Source of the DNA: Chromera velia
Taxonomy: Eukaryota; Sar; Chromeraceae
Length of the DNA: 36,381 nucleotides
Reading direction: 5' to 3'
NCBI GenBank assembly: GCA_018398765.1
Contig: JAHBMJ010000659.1
Span: forward strand, 1 to 36,381
Positions 20,691-31,428 of this stretch are shown here, in pieces. A model generated the notes under the pieces. The model saw nothing but the letters and a program-made list of their open reading frames with translations, was not told where the DNA came from and did no database searches. Both the position numbers and the translations under genes were made by a program. Each line of letters begins with the position of its first letter. The stretch's first letter is position 1.

Positions 20691-21605
20691 TCAAGGAATT
20701 TGTCTGGTCCGCTCTGCTTTCTCTCTGAAGGGGACGGCACCGGTTTCCCTGAAACTTTCAGGCTGATCGATCAGATTCAAATCTCTCACCAGCTCTTTCA
20801 ATACCTCCTCGTCCTTCTCTACCGGCATCAGACGCACAGGGTCAGCCTGCAGGGTGTCAGTCCGAAAGGGAAAGTGCAGAATCAGAGAATCCCCCGAATC
20901 GGATACTTCACGAGCTAGACGCATGGCTCTCTGGTGAAGTTGCCGACCCCTGCCGGACTTCAGATGGCGTTGCCGAAGATAAAAGACGACATCGACAACC
21001 GAACGATCGATAATACGAAACGGCATGTGTCTCCTCTCCCGGAAGATTCTTTCGTATCTTTCCAGCAGTTCTTCCTGCAAATCCATGTGCGTCTCCAACG
21101 ATCCCCCCAAGTCTTCCCGTGTCCACCCTCTGGCCTGAATGACGTCTCTGGCGACCTCGGGGACGGAGGTCACTTGAGGAAAACGGCGGGTGAGAGCCTC
21201 CAGTGCCGTCGTTTTACCCAGAGAACTCTGACCGGTCAGATAAATATCTACACGTGGAAAGGCCCAGAGGAGGGGAAAGTCGGATGGGATTTCTATCTGA
21301 GGGGACTCACGAAGATCGTGCGTGTGATCACAGAATTTGGCTCCCGAGTCCCTTCCTCTTTCTTCTTCTTCCTCTTCTTCTTCTTCTGAAGAGAAGAGTG
21401 CAGGAGTCTGGGGGTCTCTGCTCCCAAGAGACCTTTGTTCGTTGAGGAAGCAGAATTCAGACAGGATAGCCTGCCAATGGGAGGGGTCGAGAGCGTCAAC
21501 ACCGACCTCGACTTCGTTCTCTGAAAAGGAGGGAAACTGTGAGACGGTAGGGGACGGTTGGAAAGTCACTGGCCGGGCTGGTGCGAGTCTCAACACCCTC
21601 CTCAA
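20691..21605 (-). CDS. P-loop NTPase/kinase-like protein, NadR/AAA_28 type (5' end unresolved)
   Basis: A single open frame ends with TGA at 20693-20691. Motifs in order: VDIYLTGQSSLGKTT (Walker A, GQSSLGKT), VTSVPEVARDVIQARGW, a helical DLQEELLERYERIF, FRIIDRSVVDVVFYL (Walker-B-like DR..D), and DPVRLMPVEKDEEVLKELV near the C-terminus. This order is that of the AAA_28/NadR-like kinase superfamily, whose members phosphorylate or bind small ligands; the substrate here is unknown. The N-terminal part has an acidic run of about nine Glu encoded by a CTT/CTC microsatellite. There is no in-frame ATG before the P-loop, so an upstream exon must exist. A strong acceptor-like tract (TTTCCCTCCTTTTCAG) ends at 21521, so the exon may start at 21520; the frame stays open to about 21670. 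A possible first exon starts with ATG at 21858 (MMQGEVSVSDSNRC). Confidence 0.7.
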   Translation of the reverse strand: MRRVLRLAPARPVTFQPSPTVSQFPSFSENEVEVGVDALDPSHWQAILSEFCFLNEQRSLGSRDPQTPALFSSEEEEEEEEERGRDSGAKFCDHTHDLRESPQIEIPSDFPLLWAFPRVDIYLTGQSSLGKTTALEALTRRFPQVTSVPEVARDVIQARGWTREDLGGSLETHMDLQEELLERYERIFRERRHMPFRIIDRSVVDVVFYLRQRHLKSGRGRQLHQRAMRLAREVSDSGDSLILHFPFRTDTLQADPVRLMPVEKDEEVLKELVRDLNLIDQPESFRETGAVPFREKAERTRQIP

Positions 21606-22524
21606 GCTCCGGCCTCTCTTCTCCTTCTCTGTTTCTTCTTGGTTGAGGATGATGATGCACTTCTTTTAATTAAATTAGCTGCCTTGGTACCCTGCGAGCA
21701 GAACGTTGAGGGGCCACAGACGCAGAGACGAGAGCAGAAATGGAAGTGAAAGCGAAATCCGGGGCTTCGGATTCCTGTGGAACGTTCCTGAGATCCGCAG
21801 GTTGTGACACCTCTGTGCACCTGTTTGAATCGGAAACAGAAACTTCTCCCTGCATCATTGCTCAAGTTGCATGTTTAGTTAAAGACATCCAGGCTGAGCC
21901 ATGTTCAACCCCTTTTCGCGCATTGCGTGCGTTTCTGGATCTCCACAACAATCGCCATTTGGTCTTCTACTTCCACCCGAAAAGGTCGTACATATGCACT
22001 GCACGCAAGCGTACGAGATGACTGCCGCCTGCATTTCTCTTGCAGCCGGCCACCATGCATCAGTGTCACTGATTTTATTTGTGCGCAGGGTCCTGCATGC
22101 AACTTCGCAGAGAATCGTCCCAGGAGACATCGGAGCGAAGATCGAATTTGCTGAAAGAAGCACGCCGAGTTATGAAGAAAGAACTCTCTGCTGCTGCCTC
22201 TGTTGCCGTCTCCTGCTGCTGCCTCTGTTGCCGTCTCCTGCTGCTGCATGTTGCTGACGAGGCGCTCTCCGAGTTAAATGTGAACATAGGTGCATGGGAA
22301 TCCTGGAGCGTCTCTTGCCGTCTCCGCTTGACCAGATGAAAAAAAACTAAGGAGAGCAAACCACCGACGTTTATACCAGCCTGTGAAGAACCGCTTCCAG
22401 TATTTGCAGCTGCACGATTGCCAGGGATCTCCGTACGCGCATAAGGGCCATCATCCCGGCCATGATCATGGAAGTGACTGGCAGTCGGATCATTCAATCG
22501 AGGCATCCTATACAGCTCTGACAT
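21606..22524 (-). other. Probable 5' region or exons of the P-loop gene, unresolved
   Basis: Minus-strand frames with ATG at 22524 (MSELYRMPRLND) and at 21858 have coding-like composition. One frame (22524-22075) carries a short Gln/Arg/Ala stretch made by repeated GCTGCTGCCTCTGTTGCC units at about 22188-22250. I could not find splice sites that join either to the P-loop exon in a convincing phase, so this stretch may be 5' untranslated sequence, coding exons, or both. Confidence 0.3.
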
Positions 22525-22529
22525 GCAGT

Positions 22530-22964
22530 CGAGTCATTTCAGCCGGCGCGTGCCGGCCCGCGGGCCCTCCGAGGCCCGCGCGCAAGGCGCTTTCCGCATG
22601 CATGCGAGAGATTCAAGTTTCATAGCTCGGCGCCCGAGCAACCCAAACCCTCAATTGATCTGACAGCCGTCTCGCGACTGAATTAAACCTCTGGCATTTT
22701 TCTTGATAGTTTACATAAAACTGTGGTGCGAACGCGTCAGCGTCTCGTGCGAACGCTCCAGCCGAGTCCTCCAAGATTCATTTTTCAACAACCAAACAAA
22801 GAAGGTGAGCCAATCCACAGGAAGCCTGTCGCATGGCTGCGAGGGACACGCGTACTACCCTCCATTCTGAGTGCCGTCTCGACCTTAAGTACCGGTCTGA
22901 CAGGTTTTCGCACTGTGGCGTCTTTTAGTCTCGCGGATTTTCTTCGAAACATTTGTCCCAGCCA
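22530..22964. promoter_or_regulatory. Divergent promoter region between the P-loop and APOL-like genes
   Basis: 22540-22640 is very GC- and CpG-rich. GCATGCATGC lies at 22596-22605. The GAGACG core occurs three times on the minus strand (CGTCTCG at 22668, 22741 and 22875). The two flanking genes point away from each other, so the stretch probably drives both. Confidence 0.5.
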
Positions 22965-24416
22965 ATGTCTACCAGCTCGGTTGGTCAGCTGGTTTCCACG
23001 CTCGTGGAGGCCGTTGTCAACAGGAGGGTATGTGACACGCCAATGCAGATTGCTGCCTTCGTACTTGAGCTTTTGTTCAAACTCGGAGTAACTACTCAGA
23101 CTGTGCGAGCCCATCATCTTGCTGCAGCACGTGCGCAAGCCGCAACGCAGGGGCCCTTTGCCTCTGTACACGAGGCCGTGGCGGACTTTTTGGAGGCCCA
23201 CGAAGTCCAGCAAAACCTGCTCGTAGAGTTCTGGCAGCATCTGAATGCCAAGGTTGAGCGCGTTCAATTCCTCATTCAGGAGCTGAGAGATATCCACCGC
23301 AACATCAATGTGGCGACAGTAACTGGCGCGTCCGTCTCGGCCTGTGGGAATCTTACCACAGCCGCTGGATTGGCTCTAGCGCCGTTCACACGCGGTCTAT
23401 CATTTGCGGTGTGTACTCCTGCAGGACTGATCTTGAGCGGGCTTGGCAGCTTGACGAGTGCCGGGGCCAGCGGCGTGCGATCAATCCAGAAGCGGTACGG
23501 TGTCAGAGGGATCAGCCGGGCCTTTGAGGAGGTGCAGGAACACTGGAAGGAGTTCGCCATTGCCACAGACAAAGTAGATACAGCGGCGCAAAAACTCTGG
23601 GGGGCGGTCACGCAAGTCCGAGATCAGATTGACAGGGTCCACCTAACCACATCCCCTGAGTGGCAAACAACAGTTTCCATCGCGCCGGGAGCGGGTGCCG
23701 CGGTGATGAACGTAGTGACATCAGTTCCCGCAATGTCCAAGGGGTTGAAAGCCGTTATGTCATCCGCAAGCACGACGACTGTTGCTTCTCCTTCTGCTGG
23801 CTCCTCCGGCACTGCAGCAGCAGCCTCCACTGGTGGGGCGGCAGCGACGTCATCTCTCGGGTCGACCGGCAGCGCAGCAGCTGATGCAGTCTCCACGGTA
23901 GCCGATGCCACAACGAGTGCTGCAACAGGAACTGCGAGTAGTGCTGCAAAGCTCTCAGCCAAATTCCTGGCGCTGTCAGGGGTGATGACTGCCGTGGGTC
24001 TGGGAGTGGATGTCTGGCAAATCACAACCGTCTCCATAGACATAGCGGTCAGTCTGAAGCTCTTATGCTCCTCCTCCTGCAGCCTTGCGTGAGTCATTGC
24101 TTGTCTGCTTTTTTACTTGGCTGGCTGTTTTCAGGGTCTGTTGCAATCCCTTCTCAATTCCGGCGCTTTATCTACCCGTTGATGGAGCAGAAAGCGCCGG
24201 CATATTGAGTAGAGCAACAGAAGACCACGTGCACTCGCCATTCACTCTTCTCTCACTTCTCGAAGTGGTCGTTTGTTTGCGGCGTGTGTGCAGAAGGGCT
24301 CCCAGTCGAAACAGGCTGACGCTCTGGAGAATCAGGTCCTGATACCCCTGGAGACCTTGAGAGACCACCTGTACATGGAATTCGGCCATCGCGTTGGACC
24401 GCCTTGGAATCCCTGA
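22965..24416 (+). CDS. Apolipoprotein-L-like protein
   Basis: Two exons, 22965-24047 and 24294-24416, with a GTCAGT donor, a CAG acceptor and phase 0; 402 codons, 401 residues (human APOL1 has 398). The ATG at 22965 is the first in frame. An N-terminal helical part (about 1-110) leads to NINVATVTGASVSACGN and LAPFTRGLSF, a small-residue hydrophobic segment (about residues 115-165) matching the APOL membrane-insertion region (INxAxVTGS...GLxLAPFTxGLS). A long helix and a low-complexity Ala/Ser/Thr stretch (about 265-330) follow, then KFLALSGVMTAVGLGVDVWQ, like the APOL C-terminal SAGLNAVFLLMDV segment, and an amphipathic helix (KGSQSKQADALENQ) from exon 2. APOL proteins insert into intracellular membranes and some form ion pores; the role here is unknown. 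Just past the stop, another frame reads coding-like (RNDREQLAGSYAAGVPEK), so the exact C-terminus may differ. No signal peptide is seen. Confidence 0.75.
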
Positions 24417-25041
24417 GCTACAGGAACGATCGAGAACAACTGGCCGGGTCATACGCGGCCGGGGTACCTGAGAAAGTGCAGGAGAAAACCTCGGTTGCAG
24501 GCATCTTTCTCAGATTTGCATAAAACTAGTTTTTTGTTTTTCTGTTGTGGATTGGGGCGCGCTTCTCTGTGATGCAGAACAGAGAGAGGAGCGTCCAAGC
24601 TCTCTCTCTCTCTCACTCTTCCTCTTCACCGCACGACTTCCAAATTTTCTTTCTTTCTCCTTGCCTCTTCCCTTTTTGCGACCTCTCTCTCTCTCTCTCT
24701 CTCCCCCTCTTTCTGTCTATGTGCGGTTCCGATGGAGGAATTGTGGAACGGTGGTGTTGAATGGGAAGGAACGAAGAGCGCTCCTCCTTGAGATGTGCCT
24801 GCATGCCCTCTTGTGTTCTCACTTTGTTTCCGTCTCCTGCCTGCAACCAATTGTTGGTCTTCTTTAATTCAGTTGAAGATCATCGTTCGCTGAAAAAGGC
24901 AAACACTCGAGTTCTCCACTCATGAAAGCGGCGCAGGGGAGGTGCATGAGCGTGCACGCGCGCCGTCCATCATCAAAAAATGTGTACGATGAATTTTTGC
25001 ATGAGGCTTTGTGGTGCGGCTGGTGAGAGCAGTGTCTCTGA

Positions 25042-25146
25042 TTTGTTTGTTTGTTTGTTTGTTTGTTTGTTTGTGCCTCTTTGTCTCTCTCCGCTCTGTC
25101 TGTCTCTTTCTTTCTTTCTTTCTCTCTCTCTCTCTCTCTCTCTCTG
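25042..25146 (+). repeat. (TTTG)n followed by (CTTT)n and (CT)n
   Basis: Eight TTTG units at 25042-25074, then a pyrimidine tract with CTTT units and about ten CT units ending near 25145. Confidence 0.9.
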
Positions 25147-25833
25147 ACTGGCTTCTTCTCTCTCTCTCCCCCCTTGTCTCCCCCCCTCACTCCTTTTCCC
25201 GTTGTCTCCGTCTCTGTTTCTGTGTTTCTTTTTTCCTTTTTTCCTTCCTGCCTTCCTTCCTTCATCCCTCCCTCCCTCCCTCCCTCTTTCCCTGGTTTCT
25301 TTTGTTTCTTTGTTATTTGTCTCTCTGTTCTTCTCTATCTTCTCCCAGCTCTTCTTTCTCTCCCTCTTCAATTAAAATTCCTCGCTTCCTCTCTGTTCTT
25401 CTTTCTTTCTGTCCATATTTATCGTCCCTTTTTTTCCATTCGTTTTTTGTGCCTTGCCCGCAATAATGATGCTGCAATGCCTGCTTCCTGTTATTTCCTT
25501 TCGTTCTGTCTTCTTACCCGTTGGAACTGCTTTTACCGTCAAACACGCAGTTTGCTTGATAATCTTAGAATTTTTCATAGCTCTTTTATTCGTAGTCTGC
25601 TTATATTTTTTTCACTTGCATTTAAAAGAAGTACAAATGAGGAAAAAGATGGTATGGGAATGGTCTAGGGAATGGTAGATGGGAAGATAAAAAATGAGAT
25701 GAAGAATAAGAAAGGCAAATAACGGCAAGAAAAATTAAACTTCTCCCCAGGGGGGCCGCGATAAGGAATGAAGTGAAGTGAGTACCGTGACTGCATGGCA
25801 GATGTAACAAAATTTCTAGCAAAATTTAATTCT

Positions 25834-25860
25834 TGATTGATTGATTGATTGATTGATTGA
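25834..25860. repeat. (TTGA)7 microsatellite
   Basis: Perfect TTGA units at the border where the AT-rich island begins. Confidence 0.85.
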
Positions 25861-26799
25861 TAGGTTCTTTTTGGAGTTATAGGCTTATAGCTAGAGTTAT
25901 AGGCTAGGAGATAATAGAAATTGATTAAATTAAAGAAAAGAAATTGGTGGAAAAAAAAAGTCTTACACTAGGTCTCATCTAAAGCGAAAATATTGTTGAA
26001 TAAAATAAGGATTACAGGATTACATTGTGTTCGGAGCCCAAGCCCTAGACCTGCGTGCCTAGCTGCGTATCAGTTATCTGATATCCACCTTGCACCATAT
26101 ATTCATGCACATTACTCGATCTACACCATATACGCATACATGGCAATTATATGCAACGACACATCTCATTATGACACATACTATTTGCCTTGCACCTAGC
26201 CTTGCACTTTAAAACCGTTGCAACTGCCGACAAACATAGATGCACTAATTTAATTTATTATTTAAATTGAATTACGGTCCCGGAAGATGTGTACCAGCAC
26301 ATATTCTATCAATTGCAAGGTCCAATAGCTTATCTAGCGCAGCTTATATATTTCTAGCTTTAATAATTTAGTAGATTTAGGATTAGGATTAGGAATAAAC
26401 ATGACTGTTTAAATTATAATCAAACTTTTCAATTATCCTGGAGTTATAGTCAAAACTAGACTTCATTCATGCAAGTTGAGAACTTGGGATTTTCATAATA
26501 TAGGATGAGTCTCTTGTTAGGTCTTTTCTCTAGTCTTTTCTATAAGGTTTCTTTATATAATCTTTGTTAAATCTAGTTTAGGGTTTCGTTCTGAGTAGAA
26601 GTTCTGACTCAGAATTTCTGCGATCAGATGCATTCAAATTATGATTCACTGGCAATACAAAGCACATTAATTGGAGTTGGCTCTGCAGGCCTCAACGAAT
26701 AAAAGCGCTTCTTCGCATTGACGCTGCCCAACTCTTTTGTCACTGCAATACTGCAAGTTGGCCCGCAACAATATTACTTCGATCTAGACTTCGATCAGT

Positions 26800-29700
26800 C
26801 TAGTGCTGTACCGCCCTGACAAAACTGTCCACTGCCTTCAAAACCTGACCAGCAGGCACAAGGGCAATTTCCGTTGGCTCCTTCACGAGAAACGCCCCGG
26901 AGGCAGAGTCCCACCCCACAACAAGGACATGACGATGCGCCTGCGCAGGCACACCTCCTGCCCTGGGTCCAAGGGAAAGCCACTTCTTCTTCTCCTTCTC
27001 CCCTGATGCCCCTTCGCCACCTTCTCCAGTCAAAACAAGAGACGCAATAATGGGCGCTTTCAGCACTGCTGCCTGTAAAGTGAGCAGCCTGGTGGCAGCC
27101 TCAACCCCCGAGAGTCCCTCCTCACCCAGATCCCCTTCAAACTTTACCGTTTCAAAATTGAGACCTATGGCCTTCGTTCTCGCCTCCTCCCTCTGACTTC
27201 TCTCCACCTGATCTCCCTTCAATGCAAAGTTAATCAAATCAACCAGCCCCCCATTGGCAAGGGCACCCCTTACGGCGTCCCCTTCCACATTTGAATTCAA
27301 AAGCTCACTGCGTGTCTTAGCAACTCTTGCGCAGAGTGCCTCGACCCCCTCCCAGTCCCTGTTGTTCTCAACCCGAACCCCCCCCACATCCCTAATGAGG
27401 TCCAAAAGCATCGGAGGTGTACCCGCATGACCCTCAGGCCAGTGACAGAAGGCAGTCAGGTTGGGCACCTTCTCGGCGGCACCGGCAGCCCTTGCCTCGG
27501 CCAACCACTGTACATTCCTGTCGTACAACGCGCACTGAGCATCTTCAGCCCAGAAGCGTTGAGAGAGCAGAAAATCCCCAAACACGCGGGCTTTCGAAAT
27601 TCGAATACCAGTGTGGAACTCAAACAAGTCACAGAAGGCAACCAGATGGCAGAAGCCTTCGGACGATCGCGGTGCAAAATCATTCACAAGCATGGAGGGG
27701 ATATGACGAATGAATAAAGAGGAATAAGAAGTCTCATCAACAGACGGTACCACGGCTTGCTTGTTGTTCAGTTGATAGGTCACCAAAGCAAAAGGGGAGC
27801 CTGAGGGAACGGCATGATCGGATTCCCCACGCTGCTCTTCTCTGCGGGCACACAGAGCGTCTTGCAAGGAAGACATCTGTTCTCTCAAAGATTCCATCTC
27901 CCGCTCTTGCTGCAGTCTCGCATCTTCCCTCGCCCTTGCAGCTGTCTCTTTCTCCCCTTTCCACTTTTCTTCGACAACCTTTCTCTCCTCCTTCAGGGAT
28001 GCTAGGGCCTTTTCTGCAACGGACAGGGACGACTGGAGGGACGCCAACTGAGATCTCAAAGCAGAGATCTCTGCCTCCTTCGCCTTTCTTTCCTCCCTCA
28101 GACAAGCAAGAGCCGACTGGGCCTCAGAGAGTGCAGACTGCAGGGAGGTCATCTCTCTGCTGAGAGCGGCTACCTCCTCCTCGTGCTTTCGTTTCAAGGC
28201 AGTGCTTGACCTCGCCCCTTCCTCTTTCTCCACTTTCCACCCCTCTTCTGCTGCCTCTTTCTCTTGCTGCAAAGAAACGAGCGACTGCTCTGCTTGTGAC
28301 AGGGATCTCTGAAGCGAGGACACCTGCTGTGTCAGAGCGGCTACCTCCTCCTCATGCTTCCGTTTCAAGGCAGTGCTTGACCTCGCCCCTTCCTCTTTCT
28401 CCACTTTCCACCCCTCTTCTGCTGCCTCTTTCTCTTGCTGCAAAGAAACGAGCGACTGCTCTGCTTGTGACAGGGATCTCTGAAGCGAGGACACCTGCTG
28501 TGTCAGAGCGGCTACCTCCTCCTCATGCTTTCGTTTCAAGGCAGTGCTTGACCTCGCCCCTTCCTCTTTCTCCACACTCCACCCCTCTTCTGCTGCCTCT
28601 TTCTCTTGCTGCAAAGAAACGAGCGACTGCTCTGCTTGTGACAGGGATCTCTGAAGCGAGGACACCTGCTGTGTCAGAGCGGCTACCCCCTCCTCATGCT
28701 TTCGTTTCAAGGCAGTGCTTGACCTCGCCCCTTCCTCTTTCTCTACTTTCCACCCCTCTTCTGCTGCCTCTTTCTGTTGCTGCAAAGAAACGAGCGACTG
28801 CTCTGCTTGTGACAGGGATCTCTGAAGCGAAGACACCTGCTGTGTCAGAGCGGCTACCTCCTCCTCATGCTTCCGTTTCAAGGCAGTGCTTGACCTCGCC
28901 CCTTCCTCTTTCTCCACTTTCCACCCCTCTTCTGCTGCCTCTTTCTGTTGCTGCAAAGAAACGAGCGACTGCTGTGCAAGAGACAGTGCATCGCGGAGAG
29001 ATGAGATCTCCGTTTGCAATACGCTTCTCTCCCCTTCCCCCTTCTGCAGTTCAGCTTCTACCTGTGCCTGCTGAGCAGCCGCAGCCGCCTTTTGCTCCTC
29101 AACTTGGTTCTCTAAAAACTCAATGCGATCTTCCATCTCCTCTGCTTTACTTTGAAGCTCTAACTGCGACCTTTCACCCTCCAATCTGTCTCTTTCTGCT
29201 GCTGCAACGTTCTTTTCAATGGCCATTTGCAAAGCAACTAAATTGACATCAAGCACCTTCTCCTCTTCCTCATCTGACTCCGCTACACTCCCTTTCTCTA
29301 CAATCCCCTTCTCCAACCCCCCGTCTGCTTGACTCCTAGAAGGCGACCCCTCTTCCTTCACTGATGACGGAAGGCCCTGCAAATTCAACCGAGGAACACG
29401 CGGACGCGCAACAATTCCAGCAGACCCAGACCCAACAGAAGCCCCTGGGCCGACAGGGACGCCAGGGTCGTCCGAGAACGACACACCTCTCTTTCGGTGG
29501 GAGGGGAGGGAAAGGACATTTTCATCCCCTCCCAGAGACGTTCTCTCTGTCTGAAATCCATTCGACTGATCACTCAGAAAGTAACCATGTCCTTCCGCAA
29601 TTCGAACCCCAACTGCCCTCGCCATTCCTGCCACTGCCTCTTTGATCTTTGTATTGAACGCCTGCCGTCTCGACGGCGATGCTCGGACAACCTGTGCAGC

Positions 29701-31391
29701 ATTCGCAAGCCCTTTATAGACTTGGGCGCTTCTCTCAACAAGACTCAGGTAGGCCTCCCACTCACCCAAGCACTCCTGGAGCTCCTTTCTCCTCTCTCTC
29801 AACCCTTCCCTGCTTGAATCTGCTCCCGAGGGATGAGACAAACGAAGAAGCCCTTCAGCACCACTCAGGCCAGGCCCCTCTCCATGAGATGTCGCGCCTC
29901 TCTCAGTCTGGGCCTCGGTGATGCCCGAGTCGCGGCGCTCGAGAGGAAGATAGTCGGTGTGGGAGACGATTGCCGAAAGCTCTGCTCGCATCTTCGTGCA
30001 GAAGGATCGGATGTGCTTCGTTGCAACGGAAGCTGAAGTCTCGCAGCTGCGACAGACCTCTGCGACCCCCTTTTTCCTCGCAGCGTTGGTCTCCTTTCTC
30101 AACTTGTGGCGGACTCGTTTGTTGACACGCGTCCAAGTGTTGAGGAACTCCACCGCGTCAGTCGCACCCTCAGTGCCAGAGGAGACGGCACGAATAGGAA
30201 TGTCCATCCCGAGAGGGACGGCAGGGGCGCTGTTTCTCCGGGGTGATCCCCCAGGCAGCATATCTGCCAAGGAGGACTGACGTCGTTTGAGCTTGGACAG
30301 CGCACGGGAGGAGGAAGTGTGTTGCAGCAGGGAGGGGGAACTGTAGACGCACGACTGCATCACTCGTTCCCCTCTCTGCGTACTGGTCTCTGACATGTCA
30401 CTCGTTACATCCCCCCCCTCCGCTTCCTCCTCATCCTCGTCCTCCTCCTCGCCGTCCTTGTCGTCTGTGCCGTTGTCGCTGTCGTCAGCGTCATTCTCGG
30501 ACGGGAGCAAAGTCTGGAAGGGAGTCTCGGTGTCGGGGTCGTGAGAGGGAATCTGTTGCTGAAGGTTGGCGTCTGCCAATTCCATCATCAGACTTGACGG
30601 GGTGCGTCTGGTCTTACCCGTTTGGGGACTCTTGGATTTGGTGGGCGAGAGGTGAAGAGGAAGAGGCCTCATGTAGGCGGCAGACTCGCCGTCTGAGGAG
30701 CTCACTTCGAGGAGACGGAGTGAGGCACGCTCTGGACCCTCCGACTCTGACCCGGTGGCAGCTGTAGGTGCGAAGGCGCGTCCCCCCACGGAGGAGGAGG
30801 GGATAATGGAGGAGGGGGACTGTGCAGTCCCACCGGAGGAACGGCGAGGGCCCCCCCGCAGGCGCTTCTGAGGGGACTCGGTCTGCCCTGCGACTATGGC
30901 CCTGAGTTCTGTCTGCAAGAACAGGAGAATAGAGGGGAGAGGGGAGGGAGGAATGAAGTGAAAGGAAAGAAAGAGACGAACTGGAAAGAGAGGGGGACTT
31001 CTGGAGGATTCTGAACGACAGAGAAGCCCAACAAGTTCTCATCTAGTCTGAAGCGGGACGACGCCGCTGAGCCAGGACAAGGGGGAAAGGCAGGAAGACT
31101 TGACACAGGACCGTGCAAAAACAGAAACAGAACAGAAAAGGGAAATCAAATTGATCCACGCATCCATCGACTCCCTCCCTTGAAGAGTAAATTACAGACA
31201 GGAATATCCTTTTCCCTGCTCATCAGAACCTCCAAATGACCGGATTTCTCTGTACATGGCTCTGCTGTACAGCTGACGATGACCTGCCTGACTGCCTGCC
31301 TGACTGCTCGCCTGACTGACTGACTGATTGATTGACTGGCTGGCTGACTGACTGACTGACTGACTGACTGACTGACTGACTGACTGACTGA

Positions 31392-31428
<37 letters not shown>

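Larger units (their letters stand above)
24417..26799. other. Non-coding stretch: pyrimidine-rich, then AT-rich
   Basis: 24590-25450 is dominated by CT, CTTT, TTTG and CCTT repeats on the plus strand and gives low-complexity Ser/Leu/Phe frames. 25820-26760 is AT-rich, with (TTGA)n at 25834-25860, GAGTTATAGGC copies near 25875-25905 and a TTAGGATTAGGATTAGG run near 26376-26394. No gene, tRNA or rRNA recognised. Confidence 0.55.

Noticed and set aside
24973-25668. Long Ser/Leu/Phe and Lys/Glu/Arg frames on both strands
   Set aside because: Simple pyrimidine repeats read through in several frames; no start context, splice pattern or domain.
26376-26394. TTAGGATTAGGATTAGG as an interstitial telomere repeat
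   Set aside because: Only about three 6-bp units, and the unit is neither TTTAGGG nor TTAGGG; likely chance in AT-rich DNA.
28206-29246. 346-codon open frame on the plus strand with 57-residue repeats
   Set aside because: It is the exact antisense of the 171-bp repeats in the minus-strand coiled-coil exon; the sense frame has splice and domain support, this one has none.
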